Origin: Alkaliflexus imshenetskii DSM 15055
GTDB taxonomy: Bacteria > Bacteroidota > Bacteroidia > Bacteroidales > Marinilabiliaceae
Assembly: GCF_000517065.1 (NCBI RefSeq)
Contig: NZ_KI912105.1
Coordinates: forward strand, 913,308 to 977,307
Reading direction: 5' to 3'
Length of the DNA: 64,000 nucleotides
Every line of letters begins with the position of its first letter. Position 1 is the stretch's first letter. Positions 51,733 through 59,740 of the stretch are shown piece after piece. The notes under the pieces were generated by a model. That model had not been told where the DNA came from. It searched no databases and worked only from the letters and a program-made list of their open reading frames with translations. The position numbers and the translations under genes are program-made.

Positions 51733-51813
51733 GATTTTTTTTCATAGATTTGGATTTGGTTAACAAAGGCTGATTTAAGGGGAAAGGACAGATTTTTTAA
51801 TCTGTCCTTTTTT
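51733..51813 (+). ncRNA. Putative small RNA, copy B
   Basis: A perfect -7 box TATATTTG (51720-51727) has TTTG 23 nt upstream. The body of about 80 nt contains GGATTTGGTTAA, GGCTGATTTAAGGGGAAAGG and a 12-bp terminator stem (51783-51794 with 51799-51810) followed by T-rich sequence. No start codon with a plausible reading frame is found. Confidence 0.62.
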
Positions 51814-51919
51814 ATTTTTGGGCGATAGTGATTCAAAATCCCGAAGTAACACAGCCATCTTAACAAGGTTTAACACCATTTGCGTTCTCTTCACCGGAAT
51901 AATAAGCAACTTTGCGCTA

Positions 51920-52000
51920 CAGATTTTTTCATAGACTTGATTTGGTTCATAAGGCTGATTTAAGGGGAAAGGACAGATTTTTTTAATCTGTCCTTTTTTT
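51920..52000 (+). ncRNA. Putative small RNA, copy C
   Basis: Nearly identical to copy B through GGCTGATTTAAGGGGAAAGG and the 12-bp terminator stem (51968-51979 with 51985-51996). CAACTTTG at 51907-51914 is a weaker -7 box, with TTTG 24 nt upstream. Differences from B are small indels in the T-run and the GGTTCATAAGG segment. Confidence 0.62.
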
Positions 52001-52074
52001 GTGCTTTGATATTTCCGCGTTTCTTCTTACTTTCATCCTAAATTATTTGTTCTGGATGATTCACGCATTGTTCC

Positions 52075-52254
52075 AATATTTGTACTGATAGGACAAACTG
52101 CTCCCCGACGATTGAGAGTTCCAATTGTTGAAAAGCAGGTTGCCATAACATAGCAAACGATTCAGACAGAACAATTAACGGCAAAATAACGATACCAAAC
52201 ACCGGGAAAACAACCCTGACAACCTTGGCCAGATTGCTCTGGTCGGATTTTTGA
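52075..52254 (+). promoter_or_regulatory. Possible promoter and structured leader of the cytidylate kinase-like gene
   Basis: AATATTTG at 52075-52082 is a near -7 box. A 7-bp hairpin (GGCCAGA at 52228-52234 with TCTGGTC at 52239-52245) is followed by GGATTTTTG. It may be an attenuator or a weak terminator of a further short RNA. Evidence is thin. Confidence 0.3.
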
Positions 52255-52321
52255 TGGGTTGATTATATGACGGTAGGTATTGAACAATGCCTGGTCACCT
52301 TTTCAACCTAATATCAGCAAC

Positions 52322-53023
52322 ATGGACAATTTGTTCCTAAAATACATGCGTGAACGAACCGGTCGTCGCAAAAGCAGCGGCCCCAGTTTCTATGCCCCCG
52401 GGCCGGTAATCACCATCTCAAGGGATTATGGCTGCCCCGGACGACGCATTGCTCGTCTGTTATCCGAAACTCTAACCGAGAAAAACAAACGGATGGGACG
52501 CGAGGTAGAATGGAAATGGCTTAGCAAAGAGATAATAGAAGAGTCGGCCCGCGAACTAAAACTGTCACCTACCTTGATTCAAGACCTTTCAGACTACCGC
52601 ACACGCGGTTTTTTTGAGAATCTTGCACTCTTCTTTTCTGAGGAGTTCTATCCCGGCGATGTGAAAATTAAAAATACCATTGCCCGTTTTATCTACAATG
52701 CTGCCTCCGAAGGGAATGTGGTTATTGTAGGTCGTGCAGGAGAATCCATCACCAAAAATTTCGAGAAATCGTTTCATGTGAAGCTTCAAGCTCCCCTCGA
52801 CTGGCGTGCCGAACAGGTTGCCAACACTTATGGTATGAGTCTGTCCGAAGCAAAAAAAGAAGCCATTGAAATGGATAAACGCAGGTCTCAATTTCGAAAC
52901 TATTTTGAGAAAAACCGGCCAGACATTGATTTCTTTGATATTTTCTTTAATTGTGCAACCATGACCGACGAGGAAATTATTGAGATGATCATCATTGTAG
53001 CTGAAACTAGAGGGTTTGTTTAA
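52322..53023 (+). CDS. Cytidylate kinase-like family protein
   Basis: Starting at ATG 52322 gives 233 residues; an in-frame TTG at 52280 is less likely. The protein matches the cytidylate kinase-like family: 'VITISRDYGCPGRRIARLLSETL' holds a degenerate P-loop (no GKST), 'NVVIVGRAGESITKNF' follows, then 'LQAPLDWRAEQVANTYGMS' and 'RRSQFRNYF'. True Cmk has GxxxxGKS, so nucleotide monophosphate kinase activity is uncertain. These proteins are common in anaerobic Bacteroidota and Clostridia with unknown role. The gene is monocistronic. Confidence 0.85.
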   Translation: MDNLFLKYMRERTGRRKSSGPSFYAPGPVITISRDYGCPGRRIARLLSETLTEKNKRMGREVEWKWLSKEIIEESARELKLSPTLIQDLSDYRTRGFFENLALFFSEEFYPGDVKIKNTIARFIYNAASEGNVVIVGRAGESITKNFEKSFHVKLQAPLDWRAEQVANTYGMSLSEAKKEAIEMDKRRSQFRNYFEKNRPDIDFFDIFFNCATMTDEEIIEMIIIVAETRGFV

Positions 53024-53048
53024 CATAGGCTTGCGCTATAAAACACTG

Positions 53049-53086
53049 ATGCCGAAAATATCCAAAGATGTTTTCGGCATTTTTTT
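53049..53086 (+). terminator. Rho-independent terminator
   Basis: atgccgaaaa (53049-53058) and ttttcggcat (53071-53080) pair, followed by T6. It sits between convergent genes. Confidence 0.85.
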
Positions 53087-53121
53087 ATTGAACTCGCAAA
53101 CCGACAATTAAGCAACTACGC

Positions 53122-53973
53122 TCAGGCATATTTCTGCATAAGACCAATGGCTTGACTTCGATACCCCTCTCCAAACAAATTAAGATGGTTCAAGACATGA
53201 TAAAGCAGGTAAACAGGCTGCCGGTACGCGTATCCATCCTTTAGCGGATAGGTAGCTTGGTATGATTTGTAAAATTCGGGTGAAAATCCGCCAAAGAGAC
53301 GAGTCATAGCAAGTTCTGCTTCACGATGACCATAATAGACTGCCGGATCAATTAATACCGGGTCTCCATCTCTGCTAATAATAAAATTACCTCCCCACAA
53401 GTCGCCATGCAGAAGGGCCGGAGGCTCTTCACTCCCTTTGAGAATATCAGGTAAGCGGTGCTCCAAATTTACAAAGAGCCGTTTAAACTGCTCATCAACA
53501 AAGCCGTTACGATCGGCCAATTTGTACTGATAAAGCAGTCGCTTGTTATAATAAAACGATGTCCAATTGGTGAGTTCATCTCCTTGTGACAAGTTCATTT
53601 GCGGCGTGGCTCCAATATAGTTATCTTCATAAAACCCAAACTGAGGAGCAGTATGTTGATGTAACAAGGCCATGCATCTGCCAAACTGTTCAAAGAATCC
53701 TATACCGGCGCTACCCTGTGGCACAAACTCAATAAGTAAGTGGTCGCATCGTGCGCTAATTACATCTGGCACTTGAATTACATGAGCCTTTTGTAACTCC
53801 TTAAGGCCATTGGCCTCCTTAAGAAACATATCAGCCTTACCACCTTCTTTGAGAACCATCATTTTTCCGCCAGCCGATATGATTTTTGAAGTATTGGCAA
53901 TGCATCCACCTCCCAGTGAAACCATTGATACAACCTTATCGCCAATAATTTGTTCCAACTCTCGCCTATCCAT
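53122..53973 (-). CDS. Fructosamine kinase family protein
   Basis: This 283-residue protein has the aminoglycoside phosphotransferase-like fold of fructosamine-3-kinases. 'GGGCIANTSKIISAGGKMMVLKEG' is the nucleotide-binding start. The catalytic loop is 'LLHGDLWGGNFII' near 190-202, and DPAVYYGHREAEL follows with the Mg-binding Asp. Relatives phosphorylate ketosamine adducts on proteins, which then break down, so they repair glycation. It stands alone and convergent with the cytidylate kinase-like gene. The 53974-54236 gap upstream is AT-rich with no clear signal. Confidence 0.9.
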   Translation of the reverse strand: MDRRELEQIIGDKVVSMVSLGGGCIANTSKIISAGGKMMVLKEGGKADMFLKEANGLKELQKAHVIQVPDVISARCDHLLIEFVPQGSAGIGFFEQFGRCMALLHQHTAPQFGFYEDNYIGATPQMNLSQGDELTNWTSFYYNKRLLYQYKLADRNGFVDEQFKRLFVNLEHRLPDILKGSEEPPALLHGDLWGGNFIISRDGDPVLIDPAVYYGHREAELAMTRLFGGFSPEFYKSYQATYPLKDGYAYRQPVYLLYHVLNHLNLFGEGYRSQAIGLMQKYA

Positions 53974-54236
53974 AACCTATTGCCTGGTAATAAACAATAA
54001 TATTTTAAGAAACTGTTTAAAATTAATTTATAATACATGATATAGACGCGTAGACTATTAGATTTATCCTATTTTCTGTATTATCTTGTCTATAAGTCTA
54101 AATATTTAACATCGAAAAATCATTCGAAGATATTTCCAATCTAATTTCACCAAAATGCGGGAAATAATAAAATACAACTTCACATTGGCCGATAAAATAT
54201 CGATATTTGATAGCAATCAATAAGAACCAAAAGAAA

Positions 54237-55223
54237 ATGAATCTAAAACCCATTTTACTTATAGCAATATTCGCAATACACCTTTATAACAGTGAAGGTC
54301 AGAACACTGAACACCATATTTTTTCAAGAGACACATCATTTAATATTGTTAGTGAGTTCAATAAGCAAGTAAAACACCATCCACACATTGTTATTGCAGA
54401 AAAAGGCGATTCGTCAGAATTGATTATTCACAGGGATATTGCGTACTACACACCCAAAACCCGCTCACTAAAACTGGACATTATACATCCCGTGACAACA
54501 TGCGAGAGTCAAAAACATCCGGTCATTATTCTGATACATGGAGGCGGCTGGAGAAGTGGTGATAAAAAGATGGAACACCCTTTGGCTTATGCATTGGCAC
54601 GTAAAGGATATGCCACAGTATGTGTAGAGTACCGTTTATCGATGGAAGCGACATATCCTGCAGCAATTCAGGACCTCATCGCTGCCATCAGATGGGTAAA
54701 AAATCAGAGCGACAAATACCCTTTTGATACACGCAAAATAGTTTTACAAGGAACCTCTGCCGGTGGTCAATTGGCGGCACTACTCGGCAGCATCAATGCT
54801 ACCAAAAACATCTTTGAGGTTGATTATTTAAATCATATTAAAGAAAATGTGCAAGCGGTGGTGAATATTGATGGGGTCTTAGCATTCATTCATCCTGAGT
54901 CGGGCGAAGGCCACGACCGTCCGGATCGCCCATCGGCGGCAACGCTCTGGTTTGGCTCCACAGTAAATGAAAATCCTGAAGCACGCCATCAGGCATCTGC
55001 CCTCACCCATGTGAATGAAAACACGGCACCTATGCTGTTTATAAACAGTTCAATTCCACGTTTCAGAGCCGGTAGAGATGATATGATTGATGCAATGAAA
55101 CGTTATGGAATTTACACCAGACATCACGTGCACGAAGGCAGCATGCATACCTTCTGGCTGTTTAATCCGTGGTTTGAGCCAACAGTGGATTTGATAGATG
55201 CGTTTTTAAGAGATGTGCTATGA
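54237..55223 (+). CDS. Exported alpha/beta hydrolase (esterase/lipase-like)
   Basis: The ATG at 54237 (MNLKPILLIAIF) gives 328 residues with a signal peptide (about 1-21); a TTG at 54207 is an unlikely start. The oxyanion motif 'LIHGGGWRSGDKK' and the nucleophile elbow 'GTSAGGQLAALLGS' mark an esterase of the BD-FAE/hormone-sensitive-lipase type. A late Asp ('GRDDMIDAMKRYG') and His ('EGSMHTFW') complete the triad. It probably removes acyl groups from glycans or small esters in the periplasm. The gene is monocistronic. Confidence 0.88.
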   Translation: MNLKPILLIAIFAIHLYNSEGQNTEHHIFSRDTSFNIVSEFNKQVKHHPHIVIAEKGDSSELIIHRDIAYYTPKTRSLKLDIIHPVTTCESQKHPVIILIHGGGWRSGDKKMEHPLAYALARKGYATVCVEYRLSMEATYPAAIQDLIAAIRWVKNQSDKYPFDTRKIVLQGTSAGGQLAALLGSINATKNIFEVDYLNHIKENVQAVVNIDGVLAFIHPESGEGHDRPDRPSAATLWFGSTVNENPEARHQASALTHVNENTAPMLFINSSIPRFRAGRDDMIDAMKRYGIYTRHHVHEGSMHTFWLFNPWFEPTVDLIDAFLRDVL

Positions 55224-55284
55224 TGGCAAAAACGGAATACCGGTCACCGGTTGCTATCTGACAACTTCTCGAAAATCTAATAAA

Positions 55285-55322
55285 AACAATAGCCTCAAAA
55301 TTAAAATTTAAAGGCTATTGTT
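55285..55322. terminator. Bidirectional terminator
   Basis: aacaatagcct (55285-55295) pairs with aggctattgtt (55312-55322); A-rich and T-rich flanks serve the two convergent genes. Confidence 0.7.
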
Positions 55323-55348
55323 AAATCTTCTACTAAATAATGGATTTC

Positions 55349-56341
55349 TCACAACGCAATCTCATCGCCATTGGTGATGGTAGTGAAACGATAAGCGGCT
55401 TTCTTCAAACGATCCATAATGGCCAATCCGATGCCTTCTTCTTTTACTTTAACAGCATATATCTGCTCTATGGTGGCATCGTTTTCAAACTTGTGAAGTG
55501 CGGCAAACATATTCGAAGCACCCTCGAGTAAATCGCCAGACTCAGAAAGAACTATAACTTTTGACTGCGCATCCTCGGGCAATGAATGCGGCTCAAAAAG
55601 TATCAACCCCACATAGGCTGGTAAGTTATTAGGCAATTCATCATAAAGATAAAAAGGCTTACGCGGAGAGTAGTGACTTTTTAGCTGACCTGGTGCCTGA
55701 ATATGCTTTTCTGTACTAGAACTAAGCACCTCCACGTCGGGAAAATCAAGCTTAATCTGATCAGGGGTGATGGCTCCGGGACGCAGTATTTCGATGCCAT
55801 TCCTGGTCACTGCCACAATGGTGGATTCAATACCCACGTCGGTTTTGCCACCTTCGAGCAAGTAATCAACTCCTGTAAGTTGTTGTTTCACGTGCTCAGC
55901 TTCAGTGGGACTTAAGCGCCCGAAAAGGTTGGCACTTGGAGCAGCCACTGGCACGCCTGCCTGACGAATAAGTTTTTGTGCAACAGGATGCGATGGCATA
56001 CGAACGCCAACTGTATTGAGACCTGCGGTGACAATGTCAGGAACTTTCTTGGTTTTAGGTGCCACTATGGTGAGTGGCCCTGGCCAGTACTTTTTAGCCA
56101 AACGCAGAATCAAAGGTGATACAGGCTTTTGAAATACTGTTTCCAACTCTTCGATTGAGGCGATATGTAAAATAAGTGGATCAAAGGAAGGACGGCGCTT
56201 TGCTTCAAAAATTCTGGCCACAGCCTTTGCATCCAACCCATTGGCACCTAATCCATAAACAGTTTCTGTTGGAAAGGCAACCAATCTCCCCTCTTTAATT
56301 AGTTTTGAAGCAAAAATAATGTCTTTACCGGACTTAATCAT
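55349..56341 (-). CDS. L-threonylcarbamoyladenylate synthase (Sua5/TsaC type)
   Basis: Starting at 56341 (MIKSGKDIIFASKLIKEG) gives 330 residues, the full length of Sua5; an ATG at 56482 adds a non-family tail. The YrdC domain (about 5-205) has 'RLVAFPTETVYGLGANGLD', 'KRRPSFDPLILHI', 'KKYWPGPLTIV' and 'PVAAPSANLFGRLSPT'. The C-terminal Sua5 domain (about 225-330) begins near 'IQAPGQLKSHYSPRKP'. It makes the activated intermediate for t6A37 in ANN-decoding tRNAs, an essential modification. It follows the DUF4914 gene by 88 nt on the same strand. Confidence 0.93.
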   Translation of the reverse strand: MIKSGKDIIFASKLIKEGRLVAFPTETVYGLGANGLDAKAVARIFEAKRRPSFDPLILHIASIEELETVFQKPVSPLILRLAKKYWPGPLTIVAPKTKKVPDIVTAGLNTVGVRMPSHPVAQKLIRQAGVPVAAPSANLFGRLSPTEAEHVKQQLTGVDYLLEGGKTDVGIESTIVAVTRNGIEILRPGAITPDQIKLDFPDVEVLSSSTEKHIQAPGQLKSHYSPRKPFYLYDELPNNLPAYVGLILFEPHSLPEDAQSKVIVLSESGDLLEGASNMFAALHKFENDATIEQIYAVKVKEEGIGLAIMDRLKKAAYRFTTITNGDEIAL

Positions 56342-56370
56342 TAACTGAACGTATCTTCTGTTGCTTAAAT

Positions 56371-56406
56371 AATCAAGGCCGGCCATAAAAAGGCCGGCCA
56401 TTGATT
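56371..56406 (-). terminator. GC-rich hairpin between DUF4914 and Sua5 genes
   Basis: aatcaaggccggcc (56371-56384) pairs with ggccggccattgatt (56392-56406) with one bulged A. No strong T run follows on the minus strand, so termination may be partial. Confidence 0.5.
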
Positions 56407-56429
56407 GACTGATAATTGAATAATGCCTG

Positions 56430-58346
56430 TTATTTGTTCTTTTTGAAGAACGCATATTTATACTCCATCGGCAACATCTCATTGTACTGCTCTACGCTGG
56501 CTCCGTTGAGGCAAGCCTCAATGATTTTACGGCCAAGTGGAAGCAATTCAGGAGTAAGATATTGAGGCAATTCTTTCTTGAAGAAATCGTACAACATCTC
56601 TGCGCCTTTATCATAACCCTCTTCGCCTACTTCAATTTGTTTATAAACTTTGAGGAAGCGCGATGGTATTTTATTACCCTCAATGGTAAGGTAGTTTAGC
56701 TCATAACCCAACAGCGGACAACGAGCTGGCTGATACTGGTCCGAAATAAGTTTGGCATTTCCACGACGAGTAAGATACTCACGCATCAACATCTGAGGTT
56801 TAAATCCAACTTTCCAGGTTCCAATATGCTGGTTTGGCGCCAACGTGTAACGCACACGAGGTGTGCTGATAATCTGCTCAAGCAATAGGTTGGCGTGTTG
56901 AACCCTTTTGCCGGTGGCAAATGGCCAGTAAGAACCAACACCTTCGCTCTCCATGTTACCTGTACCAACGATACTTGGGTTGGCATGTCCGCGTGGACTC
57001 ACGAGTCTCCACAACCAAGCCAATGCAGGTGGAAGAATGTGGAACAAGCCTACGATACCATACGATGGGTTCTCTTGCGTACAGGGTGGTGTGCGCACGC
57101 CAAAACTACGTACGTCAATAGTAACCGGCTTGTTCACCACATTATGTACAATGTGACGAGGCAAAATCACCCTCGGATTTGGACAGCGTTTGCCGGGCGA
57201 ATCTTCGATATGGTTCCACACCAGAGCAGTACCATTTGGCTTTGTATCAATATTAAGGAACAACACTGGTTCCGGAGGATTAATGGTAATTTTTTCGAGG
57301 AATGGATCCTCTCCATATTGAGTGATACCATCCACACGAATAAACCATGCATTTTCGGCATCAGCCACGGTTAGTTTACCATTACCTTTCTGGTATGACG
57401 GGTGGCAAAGTGCCATGTCGTCAGTTACCGGACTGAATGAGCACAATAACGGTATATTGATGTGACGTTCTTCGCCAGAAATCATGTTTTTCCCAATCAC
57501 TATCTGACCGTTTGGCTCACGTGGAATCATTTGCAACATCTCACTCTTACCACCACCACTGGCTCCTTCGTGCATAAAGGTTGTATCATTGTCGTATGGG
57601 CTGGTTACCTGAACAGTAGAACAGTGTGTGGTTACCCAGCCTTCTTCTTCACCTCTGGAGAGCAATACGCCATAAAGACCTTTTTTAGCACTTGGCCCAG
57701 GATAAAGGTTGTATGAGAACAGCTCATGCAAGCCATCGAGACGGTTGTGAATAACTTTCTGTTTGCCGTTGAAATGCGTGTGACGGAAAGGAGGAGCAAC
57801 ATAGATGGCTGAATCCAGACGGAAGCCCTTTGGAAGCTCATCGATGCGCATTATTTTTTGCAAGAAAGCCAGACCTAATGCAAAGAAACCAGCATTGGCA
57901 GGCGCAATTGCGATACCGCCAATCCCAACAGGATAGTTCCCGGCATAATATATAAACACTGCAAGCTCTTGTTTTTTAAGCCAATCAAATGTTTCATTTC
58001 TGAGCTTGTCAAACTTGTAACCAAACACATCTTCAAACCTATCTTTATCGGTAGGTTTGTCATCGGCAATTGCCATGGTGTCCGGGTCGCGCCGACGCAT
58101 ATAAGGCTCGGTATAGTTGGCCGAAACACCGTTGGTAACACGGTGAACTATTGCTTCAACGTACTCCCCTTTACCGGGAACGTCATATTTAACTTCAAAA
58201 CTATCGCTGCCGGGTCCACCCACGGAAGCCTCAACCAACTCATCAGTTGTGTTGAAGAAGTTAACTTTTGGAGCACCCTCCAGGAGATCCCGGATTTGAG
58301 CAGGAATTTTAACTCCCTGTTGCTCCAGTTGTGCGATAATGCTCAT
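56430..58346 (-). CDS. DUF4914 protein with PEP carboxykinase-like P-loop
   Basis: The ATG at 58346 (MSIIAQLEQQGVKIP) gives 638 residues and fits the family. The protein matches DUF4914 throughout. A kinase-1 motif, EGASGGGKSEML (near 275), followed by 'VTDDMALCHPSYQ', recalls the nucleotide-binding fold of PEP carboxykinases. 'YGEDPFLEKITINPPEPVLFL' and 'NPSYGIVGLFHILPPALAWLWRLVSPRG' are typical family blocks. Enzymatic role is not established; phosphotransfer using ATP/GTP is an inference. An XRE-cupin regulator gene lies 142 nt upstream, same strand, with a perfect palindrome between. Confidence 0.85.
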   Translation of the reverse strand: MSIIAQLEQQGVKIPAQIRDLLEGAPKVNFFNTTDELVEASVGGPGSDSFEVKYDVPGKGEYVEAIVHRVTNGVSANYTEPYMRRRDPDTMAIADDKPTDKDRFEDVFGYKFDKLRNETFDWLKKQELAVFIYYAGNYPVGIGGIAIAPANAGFFALGLAFLQKIMRIDELPKGFRLDSAIYVAPPFRHTHFNGKQKVIHNRLDGLHELFSYNLYPGPSAKKGLYGVLLSRGEEEGWVTTHCSTVQVTSPYDNDTTFMHEGASGGGKSEMLQMIPREPNGQIVIGKNMISGEERHINIPLLCSFSPVTDDMALCHPSYQKGNGKLTVADAENAWFIRVDGITQYGEDPFLEKITINPPEPVLFLNIDTKPNGTALVWNHIEDSPGKRCPNPRVILPRHIVHNVVNKPVTIDVRSFGVRTPPCTQENPSYGIVGLFHILPPALAWLWRLVSPRGHANPSIVGTGNMESEGVGSYWPFATGKRVQHANLLLEQIISTPRVRYTLAPNQHIGTWKVGFKPQMLMREYLTRRGNAKLISDQYQPARCPLLGYELNYLTIEGNKIPSRFLKVYKQIEVGEEGYDKGAEMLYDFFKKELPQYLTPELLPLGRKIIEACLNGASVEQYNEMLPMEYKYAFFKKNK

Positions 58347-58454
58347 GTTGTTATGAATTAATTGTTTATAATTACTCGATTGTCGTTCCAACATACAAAG
58401 ATAAAAACCCAATTCTAAATATAACACCCTTTATCAAATAGTACATGCCAGAAA

Positions 58455-58469
58455 TTAAGTGTCACTTAA
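58455..58469. promoter_or_regulatory. Perfect 15-bp palindrome (candidate XRE-cupin operator)
   Basis: TTAAGTG-T-CACTTAA lies between the regulator stop and the DUF4914 ATG. CACTTAA half-sites recur at 59142 and 59161, upstream of the regulator itself. Confidence 0.6.
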
Positions 58470-58488
58470 CACAGTAAAATCCATTTGA

Positions 58489-59040
58489 TTAAAAATTTGC
58501 CGGCGTAACCACCCAAAGCATTTCAGCTGTTACTGATTTAGTATTTACTGCTTTATGAGACTTGGCCGAATTATAATAAAGGCTGTCGCCACTCTTCACT
58601 TTATACAATGTGTCATCAATTTCAAACTCAAGTTCGCCACTAAGCAGATGACAAAACTCCTGACCTGAGTGTTCCTTCAAGAAACCTTCGGTAGTAGAGC
58701 CCTTTTTAAGCACGATTAAATAAGTGCCCATTTGCTTTCCTTGTTCTCTGTGTGTTAAAAGGTAAAGCTCGGCACCTGTATCGTTACGCTCCACGAAAAT
58801 TTTCTCGGCAAACCGAACCAAAGGAATTCTGGTTATTACTTCATTTTCACCTACCAATTCACCAACTGTGGTATGAAGCACATTTGCAACTGCTTTAAGA
58901 GTTACAATTGATGGGAACGATTTGGCATTCTCGATTTGAGAAAGCGCACTGGAACTGATGCCAGCCAATCTGGCCACTTCACCCAAGGACATTCCCAACA
59001 ACTCCCTTTTCCTTTTAATTCTTCCTCCTAAACGCTTCAT
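58489..59040 (-). CDS. XRE-family regulator with C-terminal cupin
   Basis: The ATG at 59040 (MKRLGGRIKRKRELLGMS) gives 183 residues; a start at 59163 adds 41 unconserved residues. An HTH domain (about 3-60) has 'SLGEVARLAGISSSALSQIENAK'. The cupin domain (about 105-180) has 'HSGQEFCHLLSGELEFEID' and 'VKSGDSLYYNSAKSHKAVN', with metal ligands partly present. Such proteins sense a small ligand through the cupin and control neighbouring metabolic genes. The shared TTAAGTG/CACTTAA sites suggest it regulates itself and the DUF4914 gene. Confidence 0.9.
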   Translation of the reverse strand: MKRLGGRIKRKRELLGMSLGEVARLAGISSSALSQIENAKSFPSIVTLKAVANVLHTTVGELVGENEVITRIPLVRFAEKIFVERNDTGAELYLLTHREQGKQMGTYLIVLKKGSTTEGFLKEHSGQEFCHLLSGELEFEIDDTLYKVKSGDSLYYNSAKSHKAVNTKSVTAEMLWVVTPANF

Positions 59041-59141
59041 AATTAAAGTGCATATTGCCAGACTGCCTGTATTTTTTTTAGATAGTATTGCCCATTTAAA
59101 ACAACAATTCTTTACCTGATACAAACATATAAATTTAATAT

Positions 59142-59167
59142 CACTTAAAAAATTAACCTGCACTTAA
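59142..59167. promoter_or_regulatory. Two CACTTAA half-sites upstream of the XRE-cupin gene
   Basis: CACTTAA at 59142-59148 and again at 59161-59167, about 100 nt before the regulator ATG at 59040. They match the arms of the palindrome at 58455. The heptamer is short enough to occur by chance, so this rests on the association. Confidence 0.4.
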
Positions 59168-59662
59168 TAAAGTTTAAATAAATGGCATTTTTTTGTTAAA
59201 ATATAGAAATAATATCTTAACAATTTACACGCAATTAGCACTCTTGTTTATGTTTATCAGCACATTAACACCATTTTCAAATATTCAATAAAACGAATCG
59301 AATAACATTTCATTTAAATATGCTGAAAAAAATCATCCTTAGCACAAATTTTTAACTTTTTTTAAACCAAACAACCTGAACATCAAAAACTGACAGACTT
59401 GCGCTTTAAAATCTCCCCTGAAAGGATGAATAGATTCTAATTCAATACAAACACCTTCAACATTTCATCATATCAAAACATGGTGCTAAAAGCATCAATT
59501 TGAATCAGATTTCAGATTCTGATAAAATTTACGCATAATTGGTAAAGGAAGCCAATTATTAAACCCTTAATTTTGGATATTATAATCTCCGGACAAAAAC
59601 ATGGCTTGCCTTTTCATCAAATAATAAATTGAGATGTCAGATAAGAAAATTAAATGAGACCA

Positions 59663-59693
59663 TTCGGTATAGCGATAAATTTCTCTAATTTTG
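59663..59693 (+). promoter_or_regulatory. Promoter of the fumarase gene
   Basis: TTCG (59663-59666), 19-nt spacer, TAATTTTG (59686-59693), an exact TAnnTTTG box. RNA would start near 59700. The rest of 59168-59662 is AT-rich (direct and inverted short repeats only) and shows no gene. Confidence 0.55.
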
Positions 59694-59740
59694 ACCACTC
59701 AAATTGCATTATAACATAAACACTATAAAATTCACTCATC

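Noticed and set aside
52075..52254. Fourth copy of the tandem small-RNA element
   Set aside because: It has a -7-like box and a hairpin but none of the conserved GGATTTRGTTAA or AAGGGGAAAGG segments.
51484..52279. A tRNA or small protein gene in the long gap
   Set aside because: No cloverleaf pattern and no open frame with a plausible start were found.
56430..58346. Calling the gene PEP carboxykinase (pckA)
   Set aside because: The P-loop resembles PEPCK, but length, order and most blocks follow DUF4914, and the PEPCK active-site stretches were not recognised.
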